The notes under the pieces were generated by a model that searched no databases, was not told where the DNA came from, and saw nothing but the letters and a program-made list of their open reading frames with translations. Shown in pieces: positions 35,455 through 44,830 of a stretch of DNA of 58,471 nt. The translations under genes and the position numbers were made by a program. Numbering within the stretch: the stretch's first letter is position 1; every line of letters begins with the position of its first letter. The DNA comes from Phoronis australis (lineage: Eukaryota > Phoronida > Phoronidae), in the NCBI GenBank assembly GCA_002633005.1, contig NMRA01000055.1, positions 1,102,362-1,160,832 on the forward strand. Reading direction: 5' to 3'.

Positions 35455-35776
35455 TTCTCACCTTCCTCACAGGTTAACGCGACACCTCTCGGCAAGGTGA
35501 GTACAACCGTATAAGAGGCGATGTGTATATAGACAGATTAAGACGGTAAAAAAGACTATTTAAATCGGGTGGCATTCTCCTTTAAATATAGAAATGTGTC
35601 GACATTTATCCGAATTATGCTTGCTTCAAACCCTTAATTGAATTTCTGTTTTTATGTTGTGTGGTAATGGTGAGGATTATGAAACACTTTTTATTAAACC
35701 ATTAGATTACTTAATTAAGTTTGTTGTGCGCGTTTTATGCAGTTTCAAAAATCAGTTGACATGTTCATTTACTTTA

Positions 35777-35790
35777 GTTGCCATGACAAC
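35777..35790. promoter_or_regulatory. RFX X-box-like motif GTTGCCATGACAAC
   Basis: Imperfect palindrome differing by one base from the RFX consensus GTTRCCATGGYAAC. RFX factors drive ciliary genes in animals; no ciliary gene is adjacent here, so use is uncertain. Confidence 0.3.
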
Positions 35791-36104
35791 CATTTTTGGA
35801 CTTTGAAAAATGTGCTACTGGTTTTATCTACTATTCACCAGTCTTATTTGCATTTAGTACTTGATTTTTGTAATTATCTTGCAATAGCTGTAAGCAGCTT
35901 TTGCTGGTAAAAAGACTATTGTCATGTTTGTGTACGGTACATCGGAAGTGCCTTGACAACCATTTCTGATCATTGAAATTGTCCTACTGGACATTATTGC
36001 TGTGCATTTGAAGGAAAGACTGCGCACTAAAGCGCACAGGCAGTTTAAAATCTTAAAGATTAAGTCGTTGATTAAATGTTGTATGCATAATTCCAAAATA
36101 CGTG

Positions 36105-36118
36105 GTTACCATGGTAAT
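36105..36118. promoter_or_regulatory. RFX X-box-like motif GTTACCATGGTAAT
   Basis: Second near-perfect palindrome of the same class, 328 bp from the first. Confidence 0.3.
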
Positions 36119-36238
36119 TTAAGTTTAAAATAGGTCCACTAAAATGCTTTAAGCGCTGATTATTCTCTAATTCTAACATGACTGCCATCAGTCTAAAATC
36201 AGTGATCAACGGTCAAATATCTGGTTCCTATAACAACT

Positions 36239-36254
36239 ATGCCTAATTATGCTT
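36239..36254. repeat. LINE target-site duplication, 3' copy
   Basis: ATGCCTAATTATGCTT (16 bp) is identical to 39878-39893 and abuts the T-rich (A-rich on the element strand) tail of the LINE. Confidence 0.85.
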
Positions 36255-39200
36255 TTTTATTTTTAGTATTTTTATTTTCTCTAGCATGGGTATTTACAAT
36301 TTACACGACACAATAAACAATACAGTATACAAGTACATTAGTTGCAACAAATTATCGTCAAGTATCACCATTTGGTATACAGAACATAAATACAGATATG
36401 TAAGAAAAAAATCAAGCCATTCTCATCCTTAACATACACGCCACACGCACCCGCCCCCCCCAACTTACTCTCAGTAGGATGTTGTCAGGCAAAAGTTATG
36501 GTTAACCAGTTTCTCCAGGTTGCATGGTATTCATCTAAATTACCATTATTTAATAAAATCCTTCTTTGAATATAAAATTCTCTTTCTAATATCTTAAGGA
36601 ACTGACAGAAACTGGGGATTACTTTTTTACACCTGGATAGGTAAATAAAATGTTTTAATTGCAAAAGTATCCAATTTAAAACTTTATTTTCATTACTTAT
36701 GGGCATCCCAAAAAACATTGTTTTTTTGTCAATAACCATATTTATACCTTTTACCAACAACACCCAAATGCGTAATTCTCCTATCAATGTTTTTACATTA
36801 TTGCATTCGAAAAAGATGTGATCCACTGTTTCACTTTGTGAATGACAGAAAGTACATACATCAGAGTCCACCAGGTTAATTTTTCTAAGAAAAGAGTTGG
36901 TTACAAGTATTCTATGTAATAGTTTAAACTGCAGTGTACATAACTTGAAATCATAGGTAGTTTTAAAAGACATTGAATATAATTTTTTCCAGTCATCACT
37001 TCGAAAGTTATAACCTTCCTTTTGAAATTTTTTTTGGGCAATAGGCAAAATGTTGTTGTGGCAGACACTTTCATATATCATTTTACATATTGATGTGCAG
37101 TTTAAAAAATTACGGATATTAAAAGGTATTATTGGTCCATATATCTTAATTAACTGCATTTGTAATGGTGTTCTCCTCAGAAACGACCTAACAGACTCAA
37201 TCAGAGAACAATATTCCAAAAAGTTTGTAGATATGTTCGAGATCTTTTTGAATTCAGTAAATGAGTAAAAACTATTATTTTCATCAAGTAGGTCATTAAT
37301 AAAAAGAACACCACCACTAGCATACTTGCTAAAGAAGATAGATTTTCTGTCTATTAGTATTTCATCGTTATGCCATAAACTTGTTGAGAGTAAATCGTTC
37401 GCATCTTTATGGGGCTGTTTACTAATGAAAAAAGACCAGTTACTTAGAACTTCGTTCCAAAAAGGATTGATTACATCAGTATGGTATTTAATAAAAACAT
37501 TTCCAAAATTTATAATATTTGACTTTGCAATCCCTGTTTCAAGTTCAAACAATTTCACCCATTTTGATTCAGAATTAAGTAATCTCTTTATCCATGAAAT
37601 TTTTATAGCCTTGTTAAAAAGAATAATATTTAACATTTTAACTCCCCCTTCCTCATAAGTTTTGATTAACACATCTCTCTTCACTCTCTCAACTTTGTTA
37701 TTCCAAATAAACTTAAAAATGCTTGCATTCAATTCATTCATAATAATGTCTGATGGAGTAGGCAGAGTTGTCATAATGTGAATAAGTTTTGGCACCATCA
37801 AGGTCTTCACCACCGTAACTTTCCCGAAAAAGGAGATTTTTCTTCTAGACCAAATTTTGATAAGATTATTGATTTCATCAATCCTCTCATTGTAGTTGAT
37901 GTCAATCATTTTTTCTAGGTTAACACTAAACTTGATACCTAGCATCTTAAATTCCGTCATGCCCCATTCCAACTTCCATCTTGCGTGATGGAAAACATCC
38001 TTGCAAAATTTTTTACTGCCCAACCAAATAACATTAGTTTTGGAAAAATTTACTCTCAAACCAGACATATCTGCAAATCTACTCAAAACTTCCATAATAG
38101 CTTCCAAACTACGCCTTGAACCATCTAAGAAAAACGTTGTGTCATCAGCATACTGAGTAAGTATAAATTCCTCATTTCCTATTTGAATGCCTTTAATTTC
38201 CCTATCTTGTTTCGTCATCATAGCTAATATTTCAGCACATAAAATAAAAACATAGGGAGAAAGAGGATCACCTTGTCTACAGCCCCTGTGCAGAGTAAAA
38301 CTTCTGGACAGGAAACCGTTTTGAACAATGTATGACACGGGACAATTATAAAAGGTTTTAATCCAACGCTTAATTGAGGCCTTGAAATTATAAATATCCA
38401 AAACATTATTTATGAAGTTCCATGACAAGCTATCAAAAGCTTTTTCAAAATCTATTTGTAATAACAGCCCTGGTATACCATTTTTTTCACAGAAACTCAT
38501 AATATCATAGGTCAATCTTATGTTTTCACCCATACATCTCCCTTTTATAAATCCCGTCTGATCCGGGGAAATTATATATCCAAGTACCTTTTTTATTCGT
38601 CTAGCAATGCATCCGGATGCCAACTTGTAAACACTGTTGAGCAAAGTTATTGGTCTCCAGTTTTTTATGAATTTTTTAGCCTTATCTGGCTTTGGAATTA
38701 AAGTTAGGACCCCAGTTTTTTGTGTGTTTGACAATTCACTTTTTTCATAGCTTTCATTTATGTGTCTTAAAACAAAATAGTCTAAATCTTTCCAGAAAAA
38801 CTTGAAGAATTCATTTGTGAAACCATCTGACCCGGGGCTTTTTTCATTTTTTGAATTTTTCAATACAGTCCAGAGTTCATCATATGTTATGTGTCCCTCA
38901 AGCTCCATAGCTAAATTATCTGGAAGCTTATTTGAAACAATAAGATTCTCTATTTTACTTTTTTCAATAGAACTGTTGTCAGAATAAAGTTTTTCGTAAA
39001 ATTTCGCGGCCACGTCTAGTATCTTTTCTTGATTTGTAATTATTTCTCCATTTTCCAATTCTATTTCATACATAAGTTTGTTATAAAAATGTCTCGATTC
39101 TAAGCTACAAAAATATTTTGTTGGGCGTTCCCCCTCCTCTATCCATTTTGCCCTGGATCTGACGTAATACCCTTTCAATTTCTCTGACCTTATCTCTAGA

Positions 39201-39877
39201 AGAGCACTCTTTTTCCTTTCCAAATCTTCAAAAGTTCTATCATCAACACATTGTTCTAAATTCTCTATTTCCTTCTCTAACTTATGCTCTTGACTATCTA
39301 ATTTTTTCTTTTTTTGAATCGAGTAAAAAATAGTATTTTTTCTTATTTCCATTAACAGTACATCCAAAAATAGTTGATCATTTATAACAAACTGAATCAC
39401 ACTGTTCGAAATATTTTGAAGTTTGTCTAAATGGTATACCGGGACGGCATATTGCTTTTTAACATCAGTTATTGTATCTTGAACGATGTCAACATATTCC
39501 CTGTCATTCAAAAGTGAATTGTTAAATTTCCAGAGTCCTTTACCTCTAATAATTTCTCTAAATTTTAGGCTTAACAAGACCCCAGAATGATCTGATCTAT
39601 AACTTGGAGCTATAGAAATTTTTTCGACAGAATGCATCAAAGTTTTGGAAACCAAAAAAAAGTCAAGCCTAGCCTGCTTAATTGGATTTTTTCTTCGCCA
39701 AGTGAATCTTCTCTTTGACGGAAAAAATTCTCGAAAGGGATCACAGACATCAAACGTATTAATTATTCCCTTAAGAAATTTTGTAACGTTTGGATTATTG
39801 CAAGATCTATAATTGCAAGTATCCAGTTCTTGACTCAGAACTAAATTAAAATCTCCACATAAAATAAACTTATCGGC
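36255..39877 (-). mobile_element. 5'-truncated L1/Tx1-type LINE with intact RT ORF
   Basis: The element runs from 39877 to 36255 on the minus strand and ends in an A-rich tail (TTTTTTATTTTTAG... on the plus strand at 36255-36287). Perfect 16-bp duplications flank it. The insertion junction on the element strand reads TTATT/AAGC, in keeping with an L1-type TTTT/AA nick. The lack of any stop and the perfect duplication suggest a recent insertion. Confidence 0.85.
36485..39877 (-). CDS. LINE ORF2: partial endonuclease, reverse transcriptase, Cys-His knuckle
   Basis: About 1130 codons without a stop. The N-terminus is the second half of an APE-type endonuclease: GDFN at 39856-39845 and RSDHSG near 39590. 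The first half is missing. The reverse transcriptase follows, with SPGSDGF, KNWRPITLLN, DQTGFIKGR, FEKAFDSLSW, GCRQGDPLSP and the catalytic YADD (38152-38141). Near the C-terminus CTFC...H....C (about 36857-36804) forms a C-x2-C-x8-H-x4-C knuckle. This order and the motif wording fit the L1/Tx1 group. The frame can be extended upstream to an ATG at 39901, but those eight codons lie in target-site and flanking DNA, so they are not part of the element. Confidence 0.9.
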   Translation of the reverse strand, partial: ADKFILCGDFNLVLSQELDTCNYRSCNNPNVTKFLKGIINTFDVCDPFREFFPSKRRFTWRRKNPIKQARLDFFLVSKTLMHSVEKISIAPSYRSDHSGVLLSLKFREIIRGKGLWKFNNSLLNDREYVDIVQDTITDVKKQYAVPVYHLDKLQNISNSVIQFVINDQLFLDVLLMEIRKNTIFYSIQKKKKLDSQEHKLEKEIENLEQCVDDRTFEDLERKKSALLEIRSEKLKGYYVRSRAKWIEEGERPTKYFCSLESRHFYNKLMYEIELENGEIITNQEKILDVAAKFYEKLYSDNSSIEKSKIENLIVSNKLPDNLAMELEGHITYDELWTVLKNSKNEKSPGSDGFTNEFFKFFWKDLDYFVLRHINESYEKSELSNTQKTGVLTLIPKPDKAKKFIKNWRPITLLNSVYKLASGCIARRIKKVLGYIISPDQTGFIKGRCMGENIRLTYDIMSFCEKNGIPGLLLQIDFEKAFDSLSWNFINNVLDIYNFKASIKRWIKTFYNCPVSYIVQNGFLSRSFTLHRGCRQGDPLSPYVFILCAEILAMMTKQDREIKGIQIGNEEFILTQYADDTTFFLDGSRRSLEAIMEVLSRFADMSGLRVNFSKTNVIWLGSKKFCKDVFHHARWKLEWGMTEFKMLGIKFSVNLEKMIDINYNERIDEINNLIKIWSRRKISFFGKVTVVKTLMVPKLIHIMTTLPTPSDIIMNELNASIFKFIWNNKVERVKRDVLIKTYEEGGVKMLNIILFNKAIKISWIKRLLNSESKWVKLFELETGIAKSNIINFGNVFIKYHTDVINPFWNEVLSNWSFFISKQPHKDANDLLSTSLWHNDEILIDRKSIFFSKYASGGVLFINDLLDENNSFYSFTEFKKISNISTNFLEYCSLIESVRSFLRRTPLQMQLIKIYGPIIPFNIRNFLNCTSICKMIYESVCHNNILPIAQKKFQKEGYNFRSDDWKKLYSMSFKTTYDFKLCTLQFKLLHRILVTNSFLRKINLVDSDVCTFCHSQSETVDHIFFECNNVKTLIGELRIWVLLVKGINMVIDKKTMFFGMPISNENKVLNWILLQLKHFIYLSRCKKVIPSFCQFLKILEREFYIQRRILLNNGNLDEYHATWRNWLTITFA

Positions 39878-39893
39878 ATGCCTAATTATGCTT
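39878..39893. repeat. LINE target-site duplication, 5' copy
   Basis: Same 16 bases as 36239-36254; with the LINE removed the host sequence joins cleanly across this site. Confidence 0.85.
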
Positions 39894-39936
39894 AATAACA
39901 TCCCGAAGTTGCAACAAAGAGTCCCACCAAGTACAC

Positions 39937-40167
39937 TTAGCGCAGTTTCCTAGTTCTAAAATAATTTTCCCTCAAACTCGAAGTTTCTGATATTGGCTGG
40001 CATACGACCACGGTGCTTATTTCAACTTGTAAATCCCCAAGTTTCTCAGGAGAATTCCCAGAAATGCTTTGAGCATGGTTTCCTGCTTTTAACTTCACTT
40101 TATCATCATCAAACTTATTTTTTTTCACTTTTGCCGGTTTACCTAACAATTCGCACATTGGGTACAC
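39937..40167 (-). CDS. Small unknown ORF next to the LINE
   Basis: A 76-codon minus-strand frame, Lys/Ser-rich and with no low-complexity run (KPAKVKKNKFDDDKVKLKAG, then SISGNSPEKLGDLQVEI). No family recognised. It could be the end of a host exon, as the LINE entered just downstream of it, or chance. Confidence 0.2.
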   Translation of the reverse strand: MYPMCELLGKPAKVKKNKFDDDKVKLKAGNHAQSISGNSPEKLGDLQVEISTVVVCQPISETSSLRENYFRTRKLR

Positions 40168-40420
40168 ACTTAGTCTATTGGCAGTACACGACTTTGAACC
40201 CTAATATGATCAATCAAATTCATAAAAGGACACTTCAATGTAATCTTGTCTCCTCCGTGTTGCTTCTTACGATAGTGTAATTAGATTTCACGTTCCCGTT
40301 TTAAAGGGTCCATTCATGAAAGAAGAGCTGAAGAGCTCTGGTTTTGACGACTGTTTGGGTTGCAGCGCCATCTATTGGAAAACCCACCTAAGTAGCACTG
40401 AATGCTAAGGTGCAAATGCG

Positions 40421-40766
40421 ACCTAGTCTCAATAACTTTTTACACATGCGACGTGATAAAACAGAACAGAGTTAAGCTTTTTCAAACATGTAATATGAAC
40501 TCAGTTTAAATTTATTATATTCAGACACACGAATCTCCAAATTCATTATTTTCTAATTATTTTTTACCAATCTTCAGTATATAATTTTTCATGTCAAATA
40601 TTGTTTGAGACTTGACACTGGCAGATTTTCTTTTCAAGGAGTAAAGGGTTCGGAGACGCCGGGAAAAAACGATTTTGTTGTCTATTTTTAAATAAAAATA
40701 CGTCACATGTCATACCTCGTCAGCTCTCTAAATGTCGCAAGTGTAAAAAGCGATTGAGCGACTGGG
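40421..40766. mobile_element. MITE copy 2 (TIR CTTTTTACAC.TGCGAC)
   Basis: Collinear with copy 1 at 18898-19275. Here the ends are clearer: TCAATAACTTTTTACACATG on the left and, in inverse, CTCAATCGCTTTTTACACTT on the right. The right end of this copy matches the left end of copy 1 (CCCAGTCG(T/C)TCAAT), showing that the inverted repeat extends to about 35 bp. Confidence 0.6.
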
Positions 40767-43020
40767 ACTCGACGCAATTGCGGTAGCAAGCAATAGAATT
40801 CTTGCCGTTCTAAGTCTATAGTAGATTAGAGATACATTATTGTACTCTACTCTGCAGGTAAAAGTTCGAGATAAAACTTTTGTAAAGTGTTGATGTCCAG
40901 TTCCTGTAAAACTGTTTGACAATGACGTGAACGTATTTTGGGATTGCAAACTTTTCATTGCATGCACCTTCTGACTGAGTGTATTGCGGGACTGTTTGAT
41001 GTCAACCTGGGCAGGATTCGGCTATTTGTATAGTCTTCTTTCAAAAAATATCCAATTGCTGTCATTTGCAGCCTTGAAATCACCTCCAGTTTGCCTAATA
41101 TAAGAAGCAATGTTGAAATTGATTCGATAACTGTAAGTGTCCGTCGTAAAAATGTAAAAGTAATAGGTGGAGGGGGCTGGTGTAGTGAGGAAAGAAATAT
41201 TGTGAAACTTCATCTCTACATGTTATCCAGCTTTCGAGCAAGGACATCTATTTGCCAGGTGATCATTTGCTTCTACTTCGTGAGCCAGGCTTTCGTGAGT
41301 GCAAAGACAATGTAAATTTCTGAGACATACATTTTTGAACAGCCCGCAAGTCACGATTTTTCGTCTCATAGGTGGCGCCTATCCTACTCCAAGCAGGCTA
41401 GCGCAGGTCTGCTAGCTTACTCTCCAGCCACTGCAATCGTCACTTGGGTCGGGAATCTGGGACGTATACCAAGACACGGCCGCTTCCTGAGACGTATTTT
41501 TGAAATATTTGCGCATGCAGCAAAGAAGTGTTTCACAATTACGGTCAAGTCAATGCCAAAACGACGCGACACAACAGGTGCTTTAGAAGGGAGTATTCAT
41601 TGACTAAAACCTTCATCGAGGTCGGTACAACAGCCTGCTGAACGACATGCTAAACATTAGCAGAACAGTCGGCTATTTATCCAAACGGTCGCTGAGTTGT
41701 TTCCGACCGAATGAATATACATTTGTACACCATTCGCGCATACCGTGCTTTGTATGCTGTCCAGAGGAAAAGCTGTTCATGCTTGTAAATCAGCAATGCT
41801 TTCAACTGTGCTTGATACATTACCATACGTTATTTTTATAAAAGTAATGTTCGAAAACGATATATTACCCTCGCCGCCACGTTTGTAACGGATTGAATTT
41901 TTTCAAAACTGGAAAATGTTTTGAATTGAAAATACGGACCTTTCCATAAAAGGACTGTATTTGTAACACCCTCCTGGGAGCTTTCTGGTGTGCTCTGTGG
42001 GAATTTTAAAAGATAAAGATCAAAGACTGCTGTTTATTTCCCCTTAATGCAAAAGCTAATTTATAATCGAGACACTAAAATGACTTCGCCGCACGGTAAA
42101 CTCAACCTGTCTTTAGCTGACGGCAACTCTGGCAAATATGACCAGAACTGATGCTTTTTACCCGGATCGTAGTTCGTCAGGTTTCAAGTTAAAAATTAAA
42201 GCCGCATTGATAAAAACGTATTTACAATAGCGTTTACTCAGGTGTTTAGTTTCTTTTGAATCTCACAAGGATTTTGACGAGAATTGGCTTTGAAAAACTT
42301 TGAATAGACTTAGAATTGACATTTGTAACATGAACCGTGATACACTGGTTAGTCGATTCTTGTTGAGACACAGGGAGTCATTTTTTCAGCACATAAAAAT
42401 CCTAGGTAGCGGGCCGCGATATCATACGTGCAAAAGTTCAGATGTAATTGTAACAAGTGCATATAACAGATTTCGTGTCGCAGAAAAGATAAGTTTTGAA
42501 AATCCTGTTCACTACGAACCAAATTTGCGGTTTTTGAAAATTTTCCATAAACCGCTCAACACAGTCGCGCAATTTAGTTGCATACGCGTGTTTTTCAATA
42601 AAGCAGCAAAAACGGACAGGCATAAACTGAAAATGGGGCGTACCACCGCGCATTCCTTTACAAACTTCGGTATCCTCGAGGAAGACACTATGCGTTCTTA
42701 TTTTCCAGTCAATGAAACAACAAAGGCGAAAAATTAGTCTATACACTTGTCTTGTGATTATTGACAGAATCACCCGCTGGCGTTGATAATGAATTCGATC
42801 TCTTTCACTGGGGTCTTTGTTAACTCGTTAGGCGAATGTTTGCCAACACCGCACCAAATTTGTCTCTTGCAAAAACAGTAATTTGTTTTCTTAGCGCTAC
42901 TCGAATAGCCGCTAACAGGCGACAAAGCAAAGGGTTTCTCCTTGGTTGACGATTTTAATCAGTCACATTAGAAACGGCAATGTGGCAGTGGGTTTAGTTA
43001 CTATTGACTTAGCGGAGCTG
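40767..43020. other. Intergenic, no gene recognised
   Basis: The longest frames (42300-42737 plus, 42438-42773 minus) overlap on opposite strands and show no family signature; the plus frame also lacks an ATG at its start. I see no RNA gene. Confidence 0.35.
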
Positions 43021-43080
43021 TTTACAACGACGTAGAGCAGTACAGCATCTCAGTCATTGATTTGAGCAGATGGACAGCAC

Positions 43081-43086
43081 GTAAGT
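43081..43086 (+). other. Donor-like site of a possible 5' UTR exon of the dynein light chain gene
   Basis: GACAGCAC/GTAAGT is a strong donor. An acceptor TTGTGTTACAG/T lies at 43707/43708, so the coding exon may have a spliced leader exon ending at 43080. If so, the short frame starting at the ATG in that exon would stop within seven codons after splicing. Confidence 0.3.
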
Positions 43087-43866
43087 ACGAGACTTCTTTG
43101 ACGTTCTTGAGTTTAGTTAAAGTTTCCTGGCGTTTCAGTTTCATAAGTTGAAAGTGTGTAGTTCTATGGTCACTTGTCTGTAAAAATGATTTCAATCAAC
43201 TATATACATGTACAGCGTATCACGGTACACCATCTCCCACGCAACTTTCATCAGATAACGCCAATTGCAACTGACTGGAAAGGATCCAACGCTGACAACA
43301 TAAATATGACAAAGTCCAATAATTCAGACCAAGCCATTAAAAGGAATGAAGACAAATTTTACCATAACTATAGCTAAATATGGTTTTAAGTCGGATTTGT
43401 TTAATATTAACTTTAATTGCGCGATAGCCTCATATCTTGGCCCAAAATCTTTAAAGGTTTAGCACGATCTCAAACGGAACCGGAACGTCAACGCAATAAA
43501 TTTTCGATTACAGCGTGTTTTAAAAGCGAATATCTCAGCAGTTGGTAGAGGCAAGTGCAGCGTAGAATTTTGCTATTCATTACGAAATCAAAATTTACTC
43601 TCTCGTTGTTTTCTCTAAAACTGTTATGGAAATTTACAGTGAAATGAACCATTGCGCTGTAATAAAAATGGATTTATGTTAATTCGAAGTCACTAATTGT
43701 GTTACAGTGACCACTGAACTGCACAGTATACCACCCGTGGCAGACCACATCCCCTGAAATTCTACACCTGCAGGGCATAAGGAGGCGCGCGTGAATTAAC
43801 TTCGGACTAGTTCGCCAAAAATCGACTTAATGCACGTGAGAACAAGTATCCCACCAAATCTTCGAT

Positions 43867-44457
43867 ATGGCAATGTTTAGAAGAGCCCTTGGTAAAATCG
43901 CTGACTCTGAAGATACACAACCGCCGCCGCCGCCTGCAGGTGGCAACCAAGCGCCAAGTAATTTGACATCTGCTCGAGGCAGCGTCTCAGGAGAATCGCA
44001 AGCGTCCAACCCGTCCCTGGTTGGATTGTTCGCCTCACGAAGACTTCTTCGAAAACTGCACAGTCGTATCCAAAGCAAGAACTCTACATCTCTCGTACAA
44101 GTGCAGAAAGAACCGACATACCGAATGGAACCCAAGAGAAAATTTAACCAGAAAAGGGTTTACGACAAGCTAAAGGAAATTGTGGACGAACGACTCGAAG
44201 GGAAAAAGTACAGCGAAAAACTCAGCAAAACCGTGTGCAAAGTACTTAGCGATGAAATCAAAGAGAAAACCAAACTTTTTTACTTCGACAGGTACAAGAT
44301 TGTTGCTGTCGTGACTCTAGGAGAAATGAACGGACAGTCGTTGCAAGCAACCAGTCGCTGTGCCTGGGACGAAGATAAAGACACTTTTGTGACGTACAAC
44401 TTCCAGAACCAGTCACTGTTCTGTACAGCCACCGTCTACGGGATATACCACGACTAA
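43867..44457 (+). CDS. Tctex1-family dynein light chain (DYNLT5/TCTEX1D1-like)
   Basis: 196 residues in one exon. Residues 1-80 are variable and include a Pro run (PPPPP) and Ser-rich sequence. The Tctex1 domain occupies about 95-196: FNQKRVYDKLKEIVDERL, SKTVCKVLSDEIKEK, FYFDRYKIVAVVTLGEMNGQ, SRCAWDEDKDTF, and it ends in the beta-strand ATVYGIYHD at the C-terminus, as is usual for the family. These proteins are light chains of cytoplasmic or axonemal dynein that dimerise and bind intermediate chains. The long N-terminus and the RCAWD-DTF wording fit the TCTEX1D (DYNLT4/5) subgroup better than classical DYNLT1. The start is the first Met; MAM gives a second Met at position 3. The gene is convergent with the SGK gene. 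Confidence 0.9.
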   Translation: MAMFRRALGKIADSEDTQPPPPPAGGNQAPSNLTSARGSVSGESQASNPSLVGLFASRRLLRKLHSRIQSKNSTSLVQVQKEPTYRMEPKRKFNQKRVYDKLKEIVDERLEGKKYSEKLSKTVCKVLSDEIKEKTKLFYFDRYKIVAVVTLGEMNGQSLQATSRCAWDEDKDTFVTYNFQNQSLFCTATVYGIYHD

Positions 44458-44620
44458 AACGTGCCCCGCAAGACTGCCCGGTCGGCAAACGATGAGAACA
44501 GACACTATACTGATTTGATTGATTCAAATCACCAAGGTTTTCAGATGTGTCTGTACATTTTGAAATCCAAGCGCCTACTTTGAAGTAAAGCGTCACCAAC
44601 TGATTGGGCCGAACATGTCA

Positions 44621-44830
44621 AATAAAAAGGAAAAACCGACTTTGATTCAACCAGTCTCCGTCAATGAGAGTCATCAACTTGCTGGCTGCTGGTGGAATTA
44701 AGCTGAAACGTCACCATAATTTTGTTGTTGTACATTTGCTGTACATAATGCTCTCCGATTCATTCCCTACTATCTGCTAGTAGTGTTAACCAGTTTATTG
44801 AATTGAAATAACAATAAAGTTTACAATAAA
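44621..44830 (+). terminator. Poly(A) signals of the dynein light chain gene
   Basis: AATAAA occurs at 44621-44626, 44813-44818 and 44825-44830 downstream of the stop at 44457. Which is used cannot be told. Confidence 0.5.
44794..44799 (-). terminator. Possible poly(A) signal for the SGK gene
   Basis: TTTATT on the plus strand is AATAAA on the minus strand, 1.7 kb past the SGK stop. If used, the two convergent transcripts would overlap at their ends. Confidence 0.25.

Larger units (their letters stand above)
32636..35524. repeat. Large diverged inverted repeat with THAP genes in its arms
   Basis: The left arm (about 32636-33850, plus) and right arm (about 35524-34253, minus) are collinear. 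Shared landmarks in order: GAAAGGTGTCGC or GAGAGGTGTCGC; GGGTGAAT; GACGTCAGTGGTTC or CAACGTCAGTGGTTC; THAP coding; GACACAATTTGTAAT or GATACAATTTGTAAT; CATGCTAATTCA; GTTGACAGAAAGCTG or GCTGACAGAAAGCTG; TGTGGAAGGGGAA; CAGTCTTTTCGTGACTGGA-type; CGGGCCTGATCGG; ACAAGCGTTTTGTGT; and TAACAGCGAAATAAAAC. The spacer is about 400 bp. The arms differ by indels: a segment of roughly 200 bp including the end of the THAP domain is missing on the left. Confidence 0.7.
35525..36238. other. Spacer with RFX-like motifs, no gene
   Basis: Non-coding. It carries two X-box-like sites (35777-35790, 36105-36118) and a loose repeat of the phrase GACAACCATTT...TGAAA...TGT(G/C)CTACTGG at 35784 and 35955. Confidence 0.4.

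Noticed and set aside
35032-35514. Plus-strand ORF of 160 codons
   Set aside because: Antisense of the THAP exon, which has correctly spaced zinc ligands and conserved residues.
42300-42737. Plus-strand ORF of 145 codons
   Set aside because: Starts with TTG, overlaps a similar-sized minus frame, and shows no family motif or splice support.
43827-44135. Minus-strand ORF opposite the dynein light chain
   Set aside because: Shadow frame created by the Pro/Ser-rich coding of the real gene.
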